64,000 nucleotides of DNA from Saccharothrix sp. (lineage in GTDB: Bacteria > Actinomycetota > Actinomycetes > Mycobacteriales > Pseudonocardiaceae): positions 171,648-235,647 of the forward strand of contig NZ_JAPSLK010000007.1 of assembly GCF_031180885.1 (NCBI RefSeq), given 5' to 3'. The position numbers were made by a program, and so were the translations under genes. This document shows, piece after piece, positions 1-9,700 of this stretch. Numbering within the stretch: position 1 is the stretch's first letter; each line of letters starts with the position of its first letter. The notes below the pieces were generated by a model that made no database searches, was not told where the DNA came from, and saw nothing but the letters and a program-made list of their open reading frames with translations.

Positions 1-2
1 TC

Positions 3-1496
3 TTGCACGTCCTCACCCCGGAGGACGCCCCGGCCTCCTCGGCACTGGACTCCGCGTCGGTGGACTCGGCGGCGCTGGACTCGGCGGTGGACGCGGTCGT
101 GGCCGGGTTGCCGTACGACTCGGCCGTGGACCTGCCGGTGAGCGCCGCCGTCCTGGTCCGGTCCGGTCGGGTGTGCGCGGCCGTCCTGCGGTGCTCGCAC
201 CTGGCGGCCGACCACAAGGGGATGGCGGTCCTCGGCCGGGAGCTGGAGGAGATGCTGGCCGACCCGGCGGCCCGCGTGGTCGGCGCGCCCCGGCACCAGC
301 CGCTGGACCAGGCCGAGTCCGAGCGGCGTCCGTCGATGCGCCGGCGCGCGGAGAACGCGCTGGACTACTGGGGCGACCGGCTGCGCCGGATGCCCGCCAA
401 CCCGCTCGCCGCGGCGCCCGGCCCCGGCCCGGCGGAGTCGCGCGCGATGGAGATGGTGTCGCACGCCGGCGCGGCGGCCCTGGCGCGGATCGCGCGGCGC
501 ACGTCGTTGGACCGGTCCAACATCGTCCTGGCCGCGATCCTGTCCGTGCTGGCCGAGCGCACCGGCGACCCGGGCCACCTGTTCTGCGCGCTGTCGAACA
601 ACCGCTTCTTCGACCGCCGGCTGGCCGACCACGTCGGCACGCTGGCCGCGTCCAGCCTGGTCGAGGTCGACGGCGGCGGGGCGACGTTCGACGAGCTGGG
701 TGCGCGGGTGCGGGCGGGGATGGTGCGGGCGTCCATGAGCGCCATGTACGACGCGCACCGGATGCACGCGATCGCCGAACGGGTCGAGCACGAACGCGGC
801 GTGGCCTTCAACTACTTCCCGCCGATCTTCAACAACGCCGCCGCGTACATCCGCTCCGACGCCACCCCGGACCCCGTGCGGTCGACCGAGTTCACCTGGC
901 GCCGCATGGAGGCGACGCCGGCCCCGCTCCGCTTCGACCTGTGGCGCCTGGACGCGGTGCTGGCCATGGACGCCTGGACCGGCGACACGTCGCGCATCGA
1001 CCGGCCCGAGGTCGAGCAGACCCTCCTGGCCGTGGAACGCCTCCTGGTCGCCGCCGCGGAGGACGACCTGTCACCGGGCGAGATGAGCGGGATCATCGAC
1101 CTGCCGCGCACCGAGCGCGGCGACGACTGGCTTCACCTGGACTCCTGCTGGGTCCACCTGCCGGAAGTGCAACGGCTCCTGGACGACACCCTGGCTCCCG
1201 CCCGGATCTTCGCCGAGGTCGACGACCGACCGCTCGTCGCCTACGTGGCCGCCACCGACGCGGTGACCACCCCCGAGCAAGCCCACGCCCGCTGCATGTC
1301 CCGCCTACCCGCCCACCCGGCCGCCATGACCCCCCGCCACTACGTCCTCTGCCACGGCACCCCGACCACCCCGCACGACCTGTCGTCCTGGCAACGCCAA
1401 CCGGTCCTGTCCGAGGGCCCCGGCCGCCGACTGCCCACGCCTGCCCGGCGCGAGGAGTTCAACGGCGAGCCACCTCCACGGGCGAGAGCCGTTTGA
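3..1496 (+). CDS. Condensation-domain-like acyltransferase, 5' end outside window
   Basis: The frame is already open at the left edge, so the TTG at position 3 need not be the start; 497 residues are visible. The sequence resembles the chloramphenicol-acetyltransferase/NRPS condensation fold. A stretch at residues 65-73 reads SHLAADHKG where the family has HHxxxDG, so the second His and the Asp are kept, the first His is Ser and the Gly is His. No adenylation or carrier domain follows in the visible part. This suggests either the end of an NRPS/C-domain protein or a stand-alone acyltransferase. The last 30 or so residues are Pro/Arg-rich and probably unstructured. It lies 3'-to-3' with the alginate lyase. 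It may be the right edge of another biosynthetic locus lying to the left (inference). Family call fairly sure, role unknown. Confidence 0.6.
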   Translation: MHVLTPEDAPASSALDSASVDSAALDSAVDAVVAGLPYDSAVDLPVSAAVLVRSGRVCAAVLRCSHLAADHKGMAVLGRELEEMLADPAARVVGAPRHQPLDQAESERRPSMRRRAENALDYWGDRLRRMPANPLAAAPGPGPAESRAMEMVSHAGAAALARIARRTSLDRSNIVLAAILSVLAERTGDPGHLFCALSNNRFFDRRLADHVGTLAASSLVEVDGGGATFDELGARVRAGMVRASMSAMYDAHRMHAIAERVEHERGVAFNYFPPIFNNAAAYIRSDATPDPVRSTEFTWRRMEATPAPLRFDLWRLDAVLAMDAWTGDTSRIDRPEVEQTLLAVERLLVAAAEDDLSPGEMSGIIDLPRTERGDDWLHLDSCWVHLPEVQRLLDDTLAPARIFAEVDDRPLVAYVAATDAVTTPEQAHARCMSRLPAHPAAMTPRHYVLCHGTPTTPHDLSSWQRQPVLSEGPGRRLPTPARREEFNGEPPPRARAV

Positions 1497-1636
1497 CGGC
1501 GGAGCCAGCACCGACGCCGCGCAGCACCACGCTTGCCGAGGACCACGGTCATGACGCGGTCGAGCGGTCGCAGGCCTCCAGCGCGGCTGTGACCGGTTCG
1601 GCGCGCAGCGGCTGGCGTGACCCCTGGTCCGGTGGG

Positions 1637-1663
1637 CCGGCGGGCGTGAAGCGCGCCCGCCGG
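1637..1663. terminator. Bidirectional hairpin between convergent genes
   Basis: CCGGCGGGCG (1637-1646) pairs perfectly with CGCCCGCCGG (1654-1663) around a 7-nt loop. It sits between the stops of the condensation-like gene and the alginate lyase, so it can serve both. No T-tract follows, as is usual in high-GC actinomycetes. Confidence 0.6.
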
Positions 1664-1673
1664 CACCGGATTC

Positions 1674-4181
1674 CTACGGGGCGTTCGGGCCGACGTCGGC
1701 CGGGGTGAGCGGGCCTCGGACGGTTGCGGTGGTGGAGCGTTCGTCTGCGCCGACGTCGGCGACACCGGCGCGGGGCTGGCCGTCCATGTCGTCGGTGACG
1801 AAGGTGAAGCGGCCGGTGCCGGTGTCGATGGCCGGGCTGGCCTCGCCGATCCGGTACACCGGTCCCTCACGGACCAGCAAGGGATCGACGGTGCGGATGG
1901 CGTCGGCGGGTTTGGTGACGCCGACCGTCGCCGTGCCGGTCGGCCACGCGATGTTGCCGGCGTAGGTCATGTTCACCGGTGTCTTGCGTTCGTTGAACAG
2001 CTTGCCCCGGCCGCCGACGACCACGTTGTCGGCGATGGTCGAGTCGACCGGCGCGTGGGTGTAGTTGGCGCCGATCTCGATGTTGGACACGTTGTCCACG
2101 AACGTGTTGTGCACGACGGTCGCCCGGTAGACGCGCCAGTGCGCGTTCAACGCGCCCGAGGTGTCCACGTCGCCGCCGTCGATCTGCAACGCGGCGTCGT
2201 AGCCGCTGCCGGTCAGGCCCTCGAAGTGGTTGTTGTAGACCTTGTGGTCCTGGCCGTAGATCCGGATCCCGCCGGTGCCCGCCTTCCCCTCGCCGAAGAA
2301 GAAGTTGCCGTGGAAGGTGCCGCGGTTGCCGTGGCGGTGGGACAACGTGCCCTGCGAGCTGCGGAAGGTGTTGTAGCGGACGGTGTTGTCGTTGCTCTTC
2401 ACCGAGATGATCTCGGGGTCGCCGTCGCAGTTCTCGAACAGGTTCGACTCGATGGTGGTGAACCCGCTGGACTGGGAGATCCCGCTCCAGCCGACGCGGA
2501 TGGCCTCCATCTCGTTCTCCGCGCGCGGTCCGATGTTGCGGAAGTGGTTGTGGTCGATCAGGTCGTACTGGGACTGCCGGCTCGCCGACCCGTCGATGGT
2601 GATGAAGTTGCCCTGCTGGTGCTTCTCCTCGAACAGGTTGTGGTCGATCCGGTTGTGGTGGCTGTCCGCGCCCTGGATGAGCACCCACTTCAACGACGAC
2701 TGCTCGGTCAGCCGGAAGTGGTTGCGGGTGAGCCGCACGTTGTTCGAACCGGTGAGCTTCAACGTGTTGCTGTTCGTCCACTTGAGACCGTCGACCACCA
2801 CGTGCGACGAACTCGCGACCTCCAGCTGCCCGCCGGTGACCACCGCCTGCCCGCGGTTCGCCGCGACGACGGTGATGGGCTTGGCGGCGGTGCCGTGCTT
2901 GCCGGTCAGCTTGCCGATCGTGTAGTTGCCGTTCGCGAGCACGATGCGGTCACCCGCGCGGGCGTCGGTGAACGCGCTCTGCAGCTGGGTCGAGTTGGCG
3001 ACGTTGACGGTGCGGTCGGCCCCCGGCTCGCCCGGGTCGCCGTTGTCGTGCGTCACGGTCAGCCCGTAGATCTTCACCTCGCCGTAGTTGCTGTCGCTGC
3101 ACGGCGACGAGTTGGTGCAGTTGGCCTGCGTGTACGCGCCCGCCTTGAAGTAGCCGCCGGTGAAGCTCTTCGAGATCGTCGTCTGCAGCACACCGTTGTA
3201 GTAGGCCTTGATCTGGCCACCACTCACCACGAACTTGGCCTGGAACCTGGTGCCCAGCACGTAGTTGCTCGTCACGAGCTTGTGGCGGCTGGTGTCGCCG
3301 TTGGTGATGTAGAGGTTGCCGCCTTCGAGCCGGAACACCGACACGTCGTCGGACGAGTCGTGGATCTGGCCTGCCACGACGTGCGGCTTGTCCGCGGGCA
3401 GCGCGGTGATGGCCTGGTCGACCACCATCGTGTGCGTCCCCGAGGTGGACGACCAGCTCGCCTTGGCGGAGCCGTTCATCTCACGCAACTCCGAGCGCGG
3501 GTAGCTGGAACCGCTCGTGGTGACCCCGTTGACGGCGGAGCGGAACTGGACCGCGTCGCACGCCGGGGTCGTGGTGAACCACGGGTCGATCTTGTAGGTG
3601 TCCAACGCCGGCTGGTAGACGTTGGTGGGGCTTTCCTCCGCGCCGATCGGCAGCCCGATGTACCAGTTCGACAGGTCCAGCACGTCGGCCGGGTACGCGC
3701 AGGCACCGCCGCTGTCGGCCCCGTTGACGGCCGTCTCGGTGATGCTGGTCCAGTCGTTGTCGGTGTTGCCGTAGCCCAGGATGCGCAGGTAGCGCTTGGT
3801 GCTGTCGGGGAAGTCGTAGTTCTCCGGCCCGAGGGTGGTGCCGCTGCTGGTCCTCCGTGCGATCACGGTGGTCCACGCCGACCCGTCGTCGGAGAGCTGG
3901 ACTTCGAACGTCGACTTCCGGACGTCCCCCTTGTGCCAGGCGATCGACACCGAACCGATGGCCTGCGCCGAACCGAGGTCGTACCGGATCCACACCCCGT
4001 CCCCCTCGGCGGACCAGCGGGTGCCGGGGTCGCCGTCGAGCGTGTTGGCCGGGACGTTGCCGTCGTGCGCGCTGGCCGAGACGCCGGCGACCGGCAACGC
4101 GGTGGCCGCCGACGCGGTGATCGGCTGGTACCCGGCCACCGCGAGCAACACCACCAGGAGGACACGACGAATCCGTGTCAT
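1674..4181 (-). CDS. Secreted three-domain alginate lyase: F5/8-type CBM, PL7, PL6
   Basis: Predicted secreted polyuronate lyase of 835 residues. The ATG at 4181 is preferred over the in-frame ATG at 4214 because GGAAGGG precedes it. An N-terminal signal peptide (RIRR then a hydrophobic run ending near ASA) is followed by a discoidin/F5-8C carbohydrate-binding domain (about 30-155). Next comes a PL7 beta-jelly-roll (about 165-380) carrying all three family signatures: RSELR at 229-233, QIH at 272-274 and YFKAGAYTQ at 344-352. A right-handed beta-helix PL6 domain (about 390-825) follows, with the SVKSN and SHRHGNR motifs holding the expected catalytic Lys (about 595) and Arg (about 616). PL7 and PL6 are separate lyase families, so two active sites are expected on one chain. 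It is transcribed divergently from the SARP gene at 4312. No sugar-uptake or uronate-catabolism genes are nearby. Alginate as substrate is inferred from the families. Confidence 0.9.
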   Translation of the reverse strand: MTRIRRVLLVVLLAVAGYQPITASAATALPVAGVSASAHDGNVPANTLDGDPGTRWSAEGDGVWIRYDLGSAQAIGSVSIAWHKGDVRKSTFEVQLSDDGSAWTTVIARRTSSGTTLGPENYDFPDSTKRYLRILGYGNTDNDWTSITETAVNGADSGGACAYPADVLDLSNWYIGLPIGAEESPTNVYQPALDTYKIDPWFTTTPACDAVQFRSAVNGVTTSGSSYPRSELREMNGSAKASWSSTSGTHTMVVDQAITALPADKPHVVAGQIHDSSDDVSVFRLEGGNLYITNGDTSRHKLVTSNYVLGTRFQAKFVVSGGQIKAYYNGVLQTTISKSFTGGYFKAGAYTQANCTNSSPCSDSNYGEVKIYGLTVTHDNGDPGEPGADRTVNVANSTQLQSAFTDARAGDRIVLANGNYTIGKLTGKHGTAAKPITVVAANRGQAVVTGGQLEVASSSHVVVDGLKWTNSNTLKLTGSNNVRLTRNHFRLTEQSSLKWVLIQGADSHHNRIDHNLFEEKHQQGNFITIDGSASRQSQYDLIDHNHFRNIGPRAENEMEAIRVGWSGISQSSGFTTIESNLFENCDGDPEIISVKSNDNTVRYNTFRSSQGTLSHRHGNRGTFHGNFFFGEGKAGTGGIRIYGQDHKVYNNHFEGLTGSGYDAALQIDGGDVDTSGALNAHWRVYRATVVHNTFVDNVSNIEIGANYTHAPVDSTIADNVVVGGRGKLFNERKTPVNMTYAGNIAWPTGTATVGVTKPADAIRTVDPLLVREGPVYRIGEASPAIDTGTGRFTFVTDDMDGQPRAGVADVGADERSTTATVRGPLTPADVGPNAP

Positions 4182-4239
4182 CGCCAATCCCTTCCTTGGT
4201 CTGAGACGCGACATGCGGTGGAGCTTGGCCGATCAGCGA

Positions 4240-4253
4240 GGGGACCAGTCCCC
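4240..4253. promoter_or_regulatory. Palindrome in divergent promoter region
   Basis: GGGGACCAGTCCCC is a perfect 6-bp inverted repeat around CA, lying between the divergent alginate lyase (start 4181) and the SARP gene (start 4312). Position and symmetry fit an operator; no regulator is identified. Confidence 0.3.
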
Positions 4254-4311
4254 CCGAGGTCCGATAGGAAAAGCGCACTCCTTCCTGCTACGACGGTGAC
4301 CGGGGGTTCGC

Positions 4312-5973
4312 GTGGAGTTCGGGGTGTTGGGGCCGGTCGTGGTGCGGCACGGGGCCGAGGAGACGCGGATCGCGAAAGCCCAGCAGCGGTGCGTGCTGGC
4401 GCTGCTCCTGTTGGACGCCGGTCGCGTGGTGCCGGTCGCCCGGATCGCCGGTGCGCTGTGGGAGGGTGACGGGGCGCCCCGGACGGCGCGCAACGTGGTG
4501 CAGCGGGCCGTGTCGGACCTGCGGCGGGTGCTGGCGGTCGACCCGGAGGTCCGCCTCGTCCACCGGGCCGCCGGCTACGCCCTGGAGGTGGCCCCGGCGC
4601 GGATCGACCTCCACCGGTTCCGCGCGTTGGCCGCGGGGGCGCGTTCGGCGGGCCACGGCGAGAGACGGGCGGCGGGGCTGCGGCAGGCGTTGGAGCTGTG
4701 GCGGGGTGAGCCGCTGGCGGACGTGACCGCGCCGGAGCTGGCCGTGGTCAAGCAGGCCCTGGTCGAGGAGTGGCTGTCGGTGCTGGAGGAGAGCCTGGAC
4801 TGGGAGGTGCGGACCGGGCGGCACGCGGCGCTGGTCCCCGAGCTGCGCCTGCTGGTCGCGGCGCACCCCTGGCGGGAGCGGTTGCACGGGTTGCTGATGG
4901 TGGCGCTGTACCGGGACGGCCGCCCGGCGGAGGCGTTGCGGGTCTTCCACGACGCACGGCGGGCGTGCAGCGCCGAAACGGGCACCGACCCGGGACCCGA
5001 GTTGCAACGACTGTACCAACGGGTGCTGCGCAACGACCCGGAACTGGACGCGCCGGCCGTGACGACGGCTCTCCGCACGACTGCCGCGGTGGTGCCGAGG
5101 CAGCTCCCCGCGCCCCCGAGGGGCTTCACCGGCCGCGGTCGTGAACTGGCCGCGCTGGACGGCTTGCCCGGGCTGGACGGCTTGGCCGCGCTGGACGGCT
5201 TGCCCGGGCCGGACGGCGACGCCGGTCCGGGCGCGACGATGGCGCTCGCGACCATCGGCGGCTCGGCCGGCATCGGCAAGACCTGGCTGGCCCTGCACTG
5301 GGCGCACCGGCACGCGAACCGGTTCCCCGACGGGCAGTTGTTCGTGGACCTGCGCGGGTCCGGCCCGGGCGGTGCGCCGGTGGCGCCCGCGGTGGCGGTG
5401 CGCGGCTTCCTCGACGCCCTCGGCGTCGCCCCGTGGTCGGTCCCGGCCGACGTGGACGCCCGGGTGCGGCTGTTCCGCAGCCTGGTGGCGGACCGGCGGA
5501 TGCTCATCGTCGCCGACAACGCCCTCGGCGCGGACCAGGTCGTGCCGCTGTTACCGGGCAGTCCACTGTGCGCGGTCGTGGTCACCAGCCGCGACCGCCT
5601 CACCGACCTGGTCACCCGGCACGGCGCCCAGCCGCTGCGCGTCGGCGTGCTGACCGGGGAGGAGTCGCGGCAGGTGCTCGTCGGCCGGTTGGGCGAGGGG
5701 CGGGTGGCGGCGGAGCCCGGGGCGGTGGCGGAACTGCTGGCGTACTGCGGCGGGTTCCCGTTGGCCCTGGCCGTCGTGGCCGGTCGGGCGGCGGTGGACC
5801 CGGAATTCCCCTTGGCGGCGCTGGCGGCCGAACTGCGCGACTCCGCCACTCGCCGGGCCGTCCTCGGCGTCGCGACCGGACCAGACCTCGACGCCCCCTC
5901 TCGTCACTCCCAGGGCACCGGCCCGGCGATCGGCGGGAACCGCTCGTTGATCTCGCGCGCCGTGGGGCGGTAG
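4312..5973 (+). CDS. SARP-family regulator (winged helix-BTAD-NB-ARC), 3' truncated
   Basis: Starts at GTG 4312 with the classic SARP opening (FGVLGPVVV). Residues 1-95 form the OmpR-like DNA-binding winged helix and 100-245 the bacterial transcriptional activation domain (ALELWRGEPLADV, LLMVALYRDGRPAEAL). From about 300 an NB-ARC/STAND ATPase follows, with P-loop GGSAGIGKT near 316-324 and Walker B-like MLIVADN. AfsR-type proteins continue with winged-helix and TPR sections to about 900-1000 residues. This one stops at 553, just after the ATPase core where a conserved 'WSY' helix would be expected, so the C-terminal part appears lost. Its last 70 bp overlap the 3' end of the opposing LRR gene. 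A 36-bp unit repeats twice at 5149-5220, encoding an LDGL-rich insert before the P-loop. Target unknown; a neighbouring gene is possible. Confidence 0.8.
   Translation: MEFGVLGPVVVRHGAEETRIAKAQQRCVLALLLLDAGRVVPVARIAGALWEGDGAPRTARNVVQRAVSDLRRVLAVDPEVRLVHRAAGYALEVAPARIDLHRFRALAAGARSAGHGERRAAGLRQALELWRGEPLADVTAPELAVVKQALVEEWLSVLEESLDWEVRTGRHAALVPELRLLVAAHPWRERLHGLLMVALYRDGRPAEALRVFHDARRACSAETGTDPGPELQRLYQRVLRNDPELDAPAVTTALRTTAAVVPRQLPAPPRGFTGRGRELAALDGLPGLDGLAALDGLPGPDGDAGPGATMALATIGGSAGIGKTWLALHWAHRHANRFPDGQLFVDLRGSGPGGAPVAPAVAVRGFLDALGVAPWSVPADVDARVRLFRSLVADRRMLIVADNALGADQVVPLLPGSPLCAVVVTSRDRLTDLVTRHGAQPLRVGVLTGEESRQVLVGRLGEGRVAAEPGAVAELLAYCGGFPLALAVVAGRAAVDPEFPLAALAAELRDSATRRAVLGVATGPDLDAPSRHSQGTGPAIGGNRSLISRAVGR
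5149..5220 (+). repeat. Two 36-bp tandem units inside SARP coding sequence
   Basis: Units 5149-5184 and 5185-5220 are nearly identical and in frame. They encode a doubled AALDGLPG.DG segment between the BTAD and ATPase domains. This looks like slippage or unequal recombination in a linker. Confidence 0.6.
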
Positions 5974-6782
5974 TGCGCTTTCGCCGTCCCGATCGGCGCG
6001 GAGACGAGCCGGGGCATGGTGGTCAGCGGTGAGAGGTCGCCGTCCTCGACCGTGGTCGATCCCGTGATCGCCACCGAACGCAGGCCCGGGTGCCCGCGCA
6101 GCGGCTGGAGGCTCGCCAGCGCGCCGACGCTCTCCAACTCCAGTTCGGCCAGGGCCGGCAGGGCGGAGACGAACGAGAGGTCCGGCACCTTCGCGCCGTG
6201 CAGCGCCAGTTCCCGCAACCGCACCAGCGCGGCGAACGCACGAGAGCCCTCGATGGTCCCGCCGTTCACCCACAGCCTCTCCAACCCGGTGCAGCCCTCG
6301 ATCCCGGAGACGTCGAACCGGTGCCTGCGGGAGGTGTCGATCCGCAGGAACCGCAGTTCCGGTTTCGCGCCCAACCAGCGCAGCGACGATCCCCGGAAGT
6401 CGTGGACCTCCAGTTCGCGCAGCAAAGCCAGCCCGTCCACCCCGTCCACCGGACGCGCCCACGAGACGAGGAGGTCCCGCAGCCGGGGCAGGCCCCGCAG
6501 GTCCAGCGCGCGCTGAGACCCGGTTTGCAGCCACAGCACTTCGAGCGTGTCGATCCCGGCGACGGCCGTGTCGTCCTCGAAGGAACCCAGCAGGCGCACC
6601 TCCCGCAAGCCGGGCAGCTCCCGCAGGAAGCCGACGTCCGGCACGGTGAACCCGCGGTCCAACGCGGTGTACGACACGGCCGCGCACCCCTCGTCCCGGT
6701 AGCGGCGGGCCGCCTCCTCGGTCCACGGGCGGTTGGACACGCTCAACTCCCGCAGACCGAGTCGGGACTTCCGCACTTTCAT
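5904..6782 (-). CDS. Leucine-rich-repeat protein, candidate immunity partner of the RHS toxin
   Basis: The 292-residue protein is built almost wholly of leucine-rich repeats of about 22-25 residues (recurring LxxLxxLxL cores such as LPRLRDLLV, LRELEVHDF, LRFLRIDTS, LRELALHGA, LRSVAITGS). It has no signal peptide or membrane segment, so it should stay in the cytoplasm. It starts only 12 bp after the stop of the giant RHS/GIY-YIG gene on the same strand. That is where polymorphic-toxin immunity genes lie, and LRR proteins are among the folds used as immunity proteins in such systems. The immunity role is therefore inferred from position and fold, not from a diagnostic motif. It could alternatively be an unrelated scaffold protein. 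The 3' end overlaps the SARP gene by 70 bp, tail to tail. Confidence 0.7.
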   Translation of the reverse strand: MKVRKSRLGLRELSVSNRPWTEEAARRYRDEGCAAVSYTALDRGFTVPDVGFLRELPGLREVRLLGSFEDDTAVAGIDTLEVLWLQTGSQRALDLRGLPRLRDLLVSWARPVDGVDGLALLRELEVHDFRGSSLRWLGAKPELRFLRIDTSRRHRFDVSGIEGCTGLERLWVNGGTIEGSRAFAALVRLRELALHGAKVPDLSFVSALPALAELELESVGALASLQPLRGHPGLRSVAITGSTTVEDGDLSPLTTMPRLVSAPIGTAKAHYRPTAREINERFPPIAGPVPWE

Positions 6783-6794
6783 GGCACCATCCCG

Positions 6795-9700
6795 TCAGAA
6801 GCGCCGCGCGTACCGCCTGAAGCCGTTGATACCACGGACCCTGACCCCGGCGGCGCGGTACCTGTTCTGGATCCCCTGTTCGAGTTTCCGCATCCGCAGG
6901 TGGCTCCGGTTGCCGCCCTTGTAGTACCGGACGCTGGTCGCGCCCTTGAGCCTCCCGTACTTGCTCCTGTTGTGCTGGTGCATGCGCCGGTGGATGTTGC
7001 GGGACCGGCCGACGTAGGCCTCCTTCTTGCCGTACTTGATCACGTAGACGCCCTGCTTCCTGGGCGCGTTCCGGAACATCTTCGGCAAGTTGCAGTTGTG
7101 GACCAGGACCTCGACGCCGTCCACGAGGACGACGTAGGTGTGGACGACCGCGACGTTGAGGTTGTAGACCAGCGCGTGCGCGGTGATCCCGCGGTCGACC
7201 ACCCCGGTGACCGCACCCCGGCCGTGCAGCCGGTGACCGACGCGCAGGTCTTCCGCGAGGACCCAGCCCTCGCCGTGCACCCAGACGGGGTGGCCGGCGG
7301 TGGCGGTGAGGACGTCCGGGTCCGCGGCGTCGAGGTCGATGTCGACCAGGTGCTTGTCGCCGTACCCCACGATGACGTCGAGGACGGGCTGGGCGGTGGT
7401 CTCGCCGGTGACGGGGTCCGTCGCGGCGACCAGGTCGCCGACGGCGAGTTCACCGATCGGACGAGCCGTGCCGTCGGCCAGCAGGACCGGTGTCCACGGG
7501 GCGAACGAGTTCCCGCGCCCGCAACCGGAGCGGCGCGGGGCTTTGCGCGCGAACCTCGGCGCCGCGCGGGACGCCGCCCGGGCCAGCGCGGCGGCCCCTC
7601 GGGCGATGTGCCCGCAGAACCGGACGCAGGCCACGATCAGCGGGATCCAGAGCGCTTCGCCGTCCAAATCGAGCTTGTTGACCGGGTCGCCGTAGACGTA
7701 GTCGTAGTCGTTGGCGGAGCCGCCTTCGACCGGGTCGGCGGTGAGGAAGCGCCCCAGGTCCGGGCTGTAGACCCGGGCACCCATCAGGATCGTCCCGCCG
7801 AGCGTGTCGCCGGACCGCTGTTTCGCGCCCAGCCACCCGTAGCGGTTGGTCGGCTGGTCTGCCGCGGGCAGGCCGTACTCGTCGTAGTCGAACAGCTCGG
7901 GCTCGGTCACCGCCAGGTCGGTCGTGGCCACGACCGAGCCGAACAGGCCGGCGAGCTGGAGCTTGACCTCACCGCCGCTGACCACGGCGGCCAGGTCGCC
8001 GTCCGGGCCGGAGACCATGCGGGTGGTGACGGCGCCGGGTTCGGCGATCCACGACGGTTCGTCGGAGTCGTCGCCGTAGTGGTTGGTGCTGGTGCCGGTG
8101 GTGGTCCACGCGCCCTCGCCGCCGGCGTCGGTGTGCGTGGCGCGCAGGCGGTTCGCGGGGTCGAGGGTCCAGCGCTTGCGGTTGGTGGCTTGGGTTTGGC
8201 TCGCGACCATGTCGTTGGCGTGGTACGTCAGCGACAAGCCGTCGGCGGTGGTCAGGGTGCGGCCGAAGGCGTCGTGGGTGACGCCCTGGTCGGTGAGGCG
8301 GTCGGCGGTGTCGACGGTGTGGGTGGTGGTGGTGGTGTCCGGGCCGTCGGTGTTGCAGGCGCCGTCGGGGCCGGGGTGGAAGACGTGCTTCGCCGTGCGG
8401 TTGGTGCGGTTGTCGTAGGTGTAGGTGCGGGTGGTGCAGGCGCCGCTGGGGTCGCGTTGTTCGGCGCGCAGCAGTCGGCTGATGCCGTCGTAGGCGTAGG
8501 TCTTCCAGCCGCCGGTGTGGGTGTGGGACATCCACTGCGACCGCGAGTTCTCCACCACCGACTCGGCGTAGACGACGGTGTTGTCCTGGCTGTAGGTGCG
8601 CTGCACCGGGGAGAACGACGCGTCGAGCCGGTCGCGGCGCACCAAGCCGCCGGGGTAGGTCTGCTCGACCAACTGCCCGTCGGGGCTGTAGCGGGCGGTG
8701 AAGGTGCCGATGGTGGAGTCGGTCAGGGACGTGACCAGGTCGCGTGGCTCCACGGTGCGGTCGTAGGCGTAGGTGCGGAACCCGGACGGGTCGGTGACCT
8801 TGGTCAGCCGGTCGTGCCGGTCGTGCTCGGTGCGGGTGGTGGCGCCGTCGGCGTCGGTGTAGGTCAGCGGTCGGCCGAGGGTGTCCTGTTCTTCGGTGAT
8901 GACGGCGTCGGGGGTGCGGGTGCGCAGTTCGGCGCCGGTGGTCGGGTCGTACTCGGTGGTCACCGCGGGCACCGGTTGCGTGCCGTCGTCGGCGGTGGTC
9001 GTCACGGTGAGGGTGCGGCCCGCGGCGTCGTACGTGGTGGTGGTGCGGCTGGTGCGGCCCATGGCGGTCTCGGTGACGACGGCTTCGCCGCCGAAGCGGT
9101 GGTAGGACTCGACCCGGTGGACGGGCAGGTCCGTGGCCATCCGCGCGGGGTCGTGACCGGTGACGGCCCCGGCGGCGCGGCGCACGCACAGCTTCCCGGC
9201 CCACTCCGGCCGGTTGCCGCACGCCGCGTCGGCCGGGTTGGGCCCGGCGGTGTAGTGGACGTTGACCTTGGTGCGGGCATCGGCGCCGTTCGTGTCGATG
9301 CCCCAGTCGGCGGTCGTGCGGCCGGCGTCGTCGTAGACGGTGTGGGTGGCCAGGTTGAGCCCGCCCGGTCCGGTGTCGTCGAGGAACGACGTGGACTTCT
9401 TCAGCCGCCACCCCGACGTGCCGCCCTTCTCCGCGCCGTAGCCGGTGCGGTCGATCGTGACGTCCGCGTCGGGGTAGCCGGCGGTGATCTGGGCGCCCTG
9501 TTGGCTGGTGGTCAGCAGGTGGTAGTTCGCGCCGTCGGGTTTGCCCTCGTCGTAGGTGTTGACGGTGTGCGCGCGGGCGACGACCTGGGTGCCGGCGGGC
9601 AGCGTCGGCCGGGTGCCGGTGGGGTCGACCAGGTCCTTCGCCAGCGCCATCGCGGTGACCGGGCCGAGGGTTTCGACCAGGTCGAGCCCGTCGGCGCTGT

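Noticed and set aside
2055..4469. An 804-codon plus-strand frame opposite the alginate lyase
   Set aside because: Compositionally biased shadow of the lyase gene with no recognisable domain.
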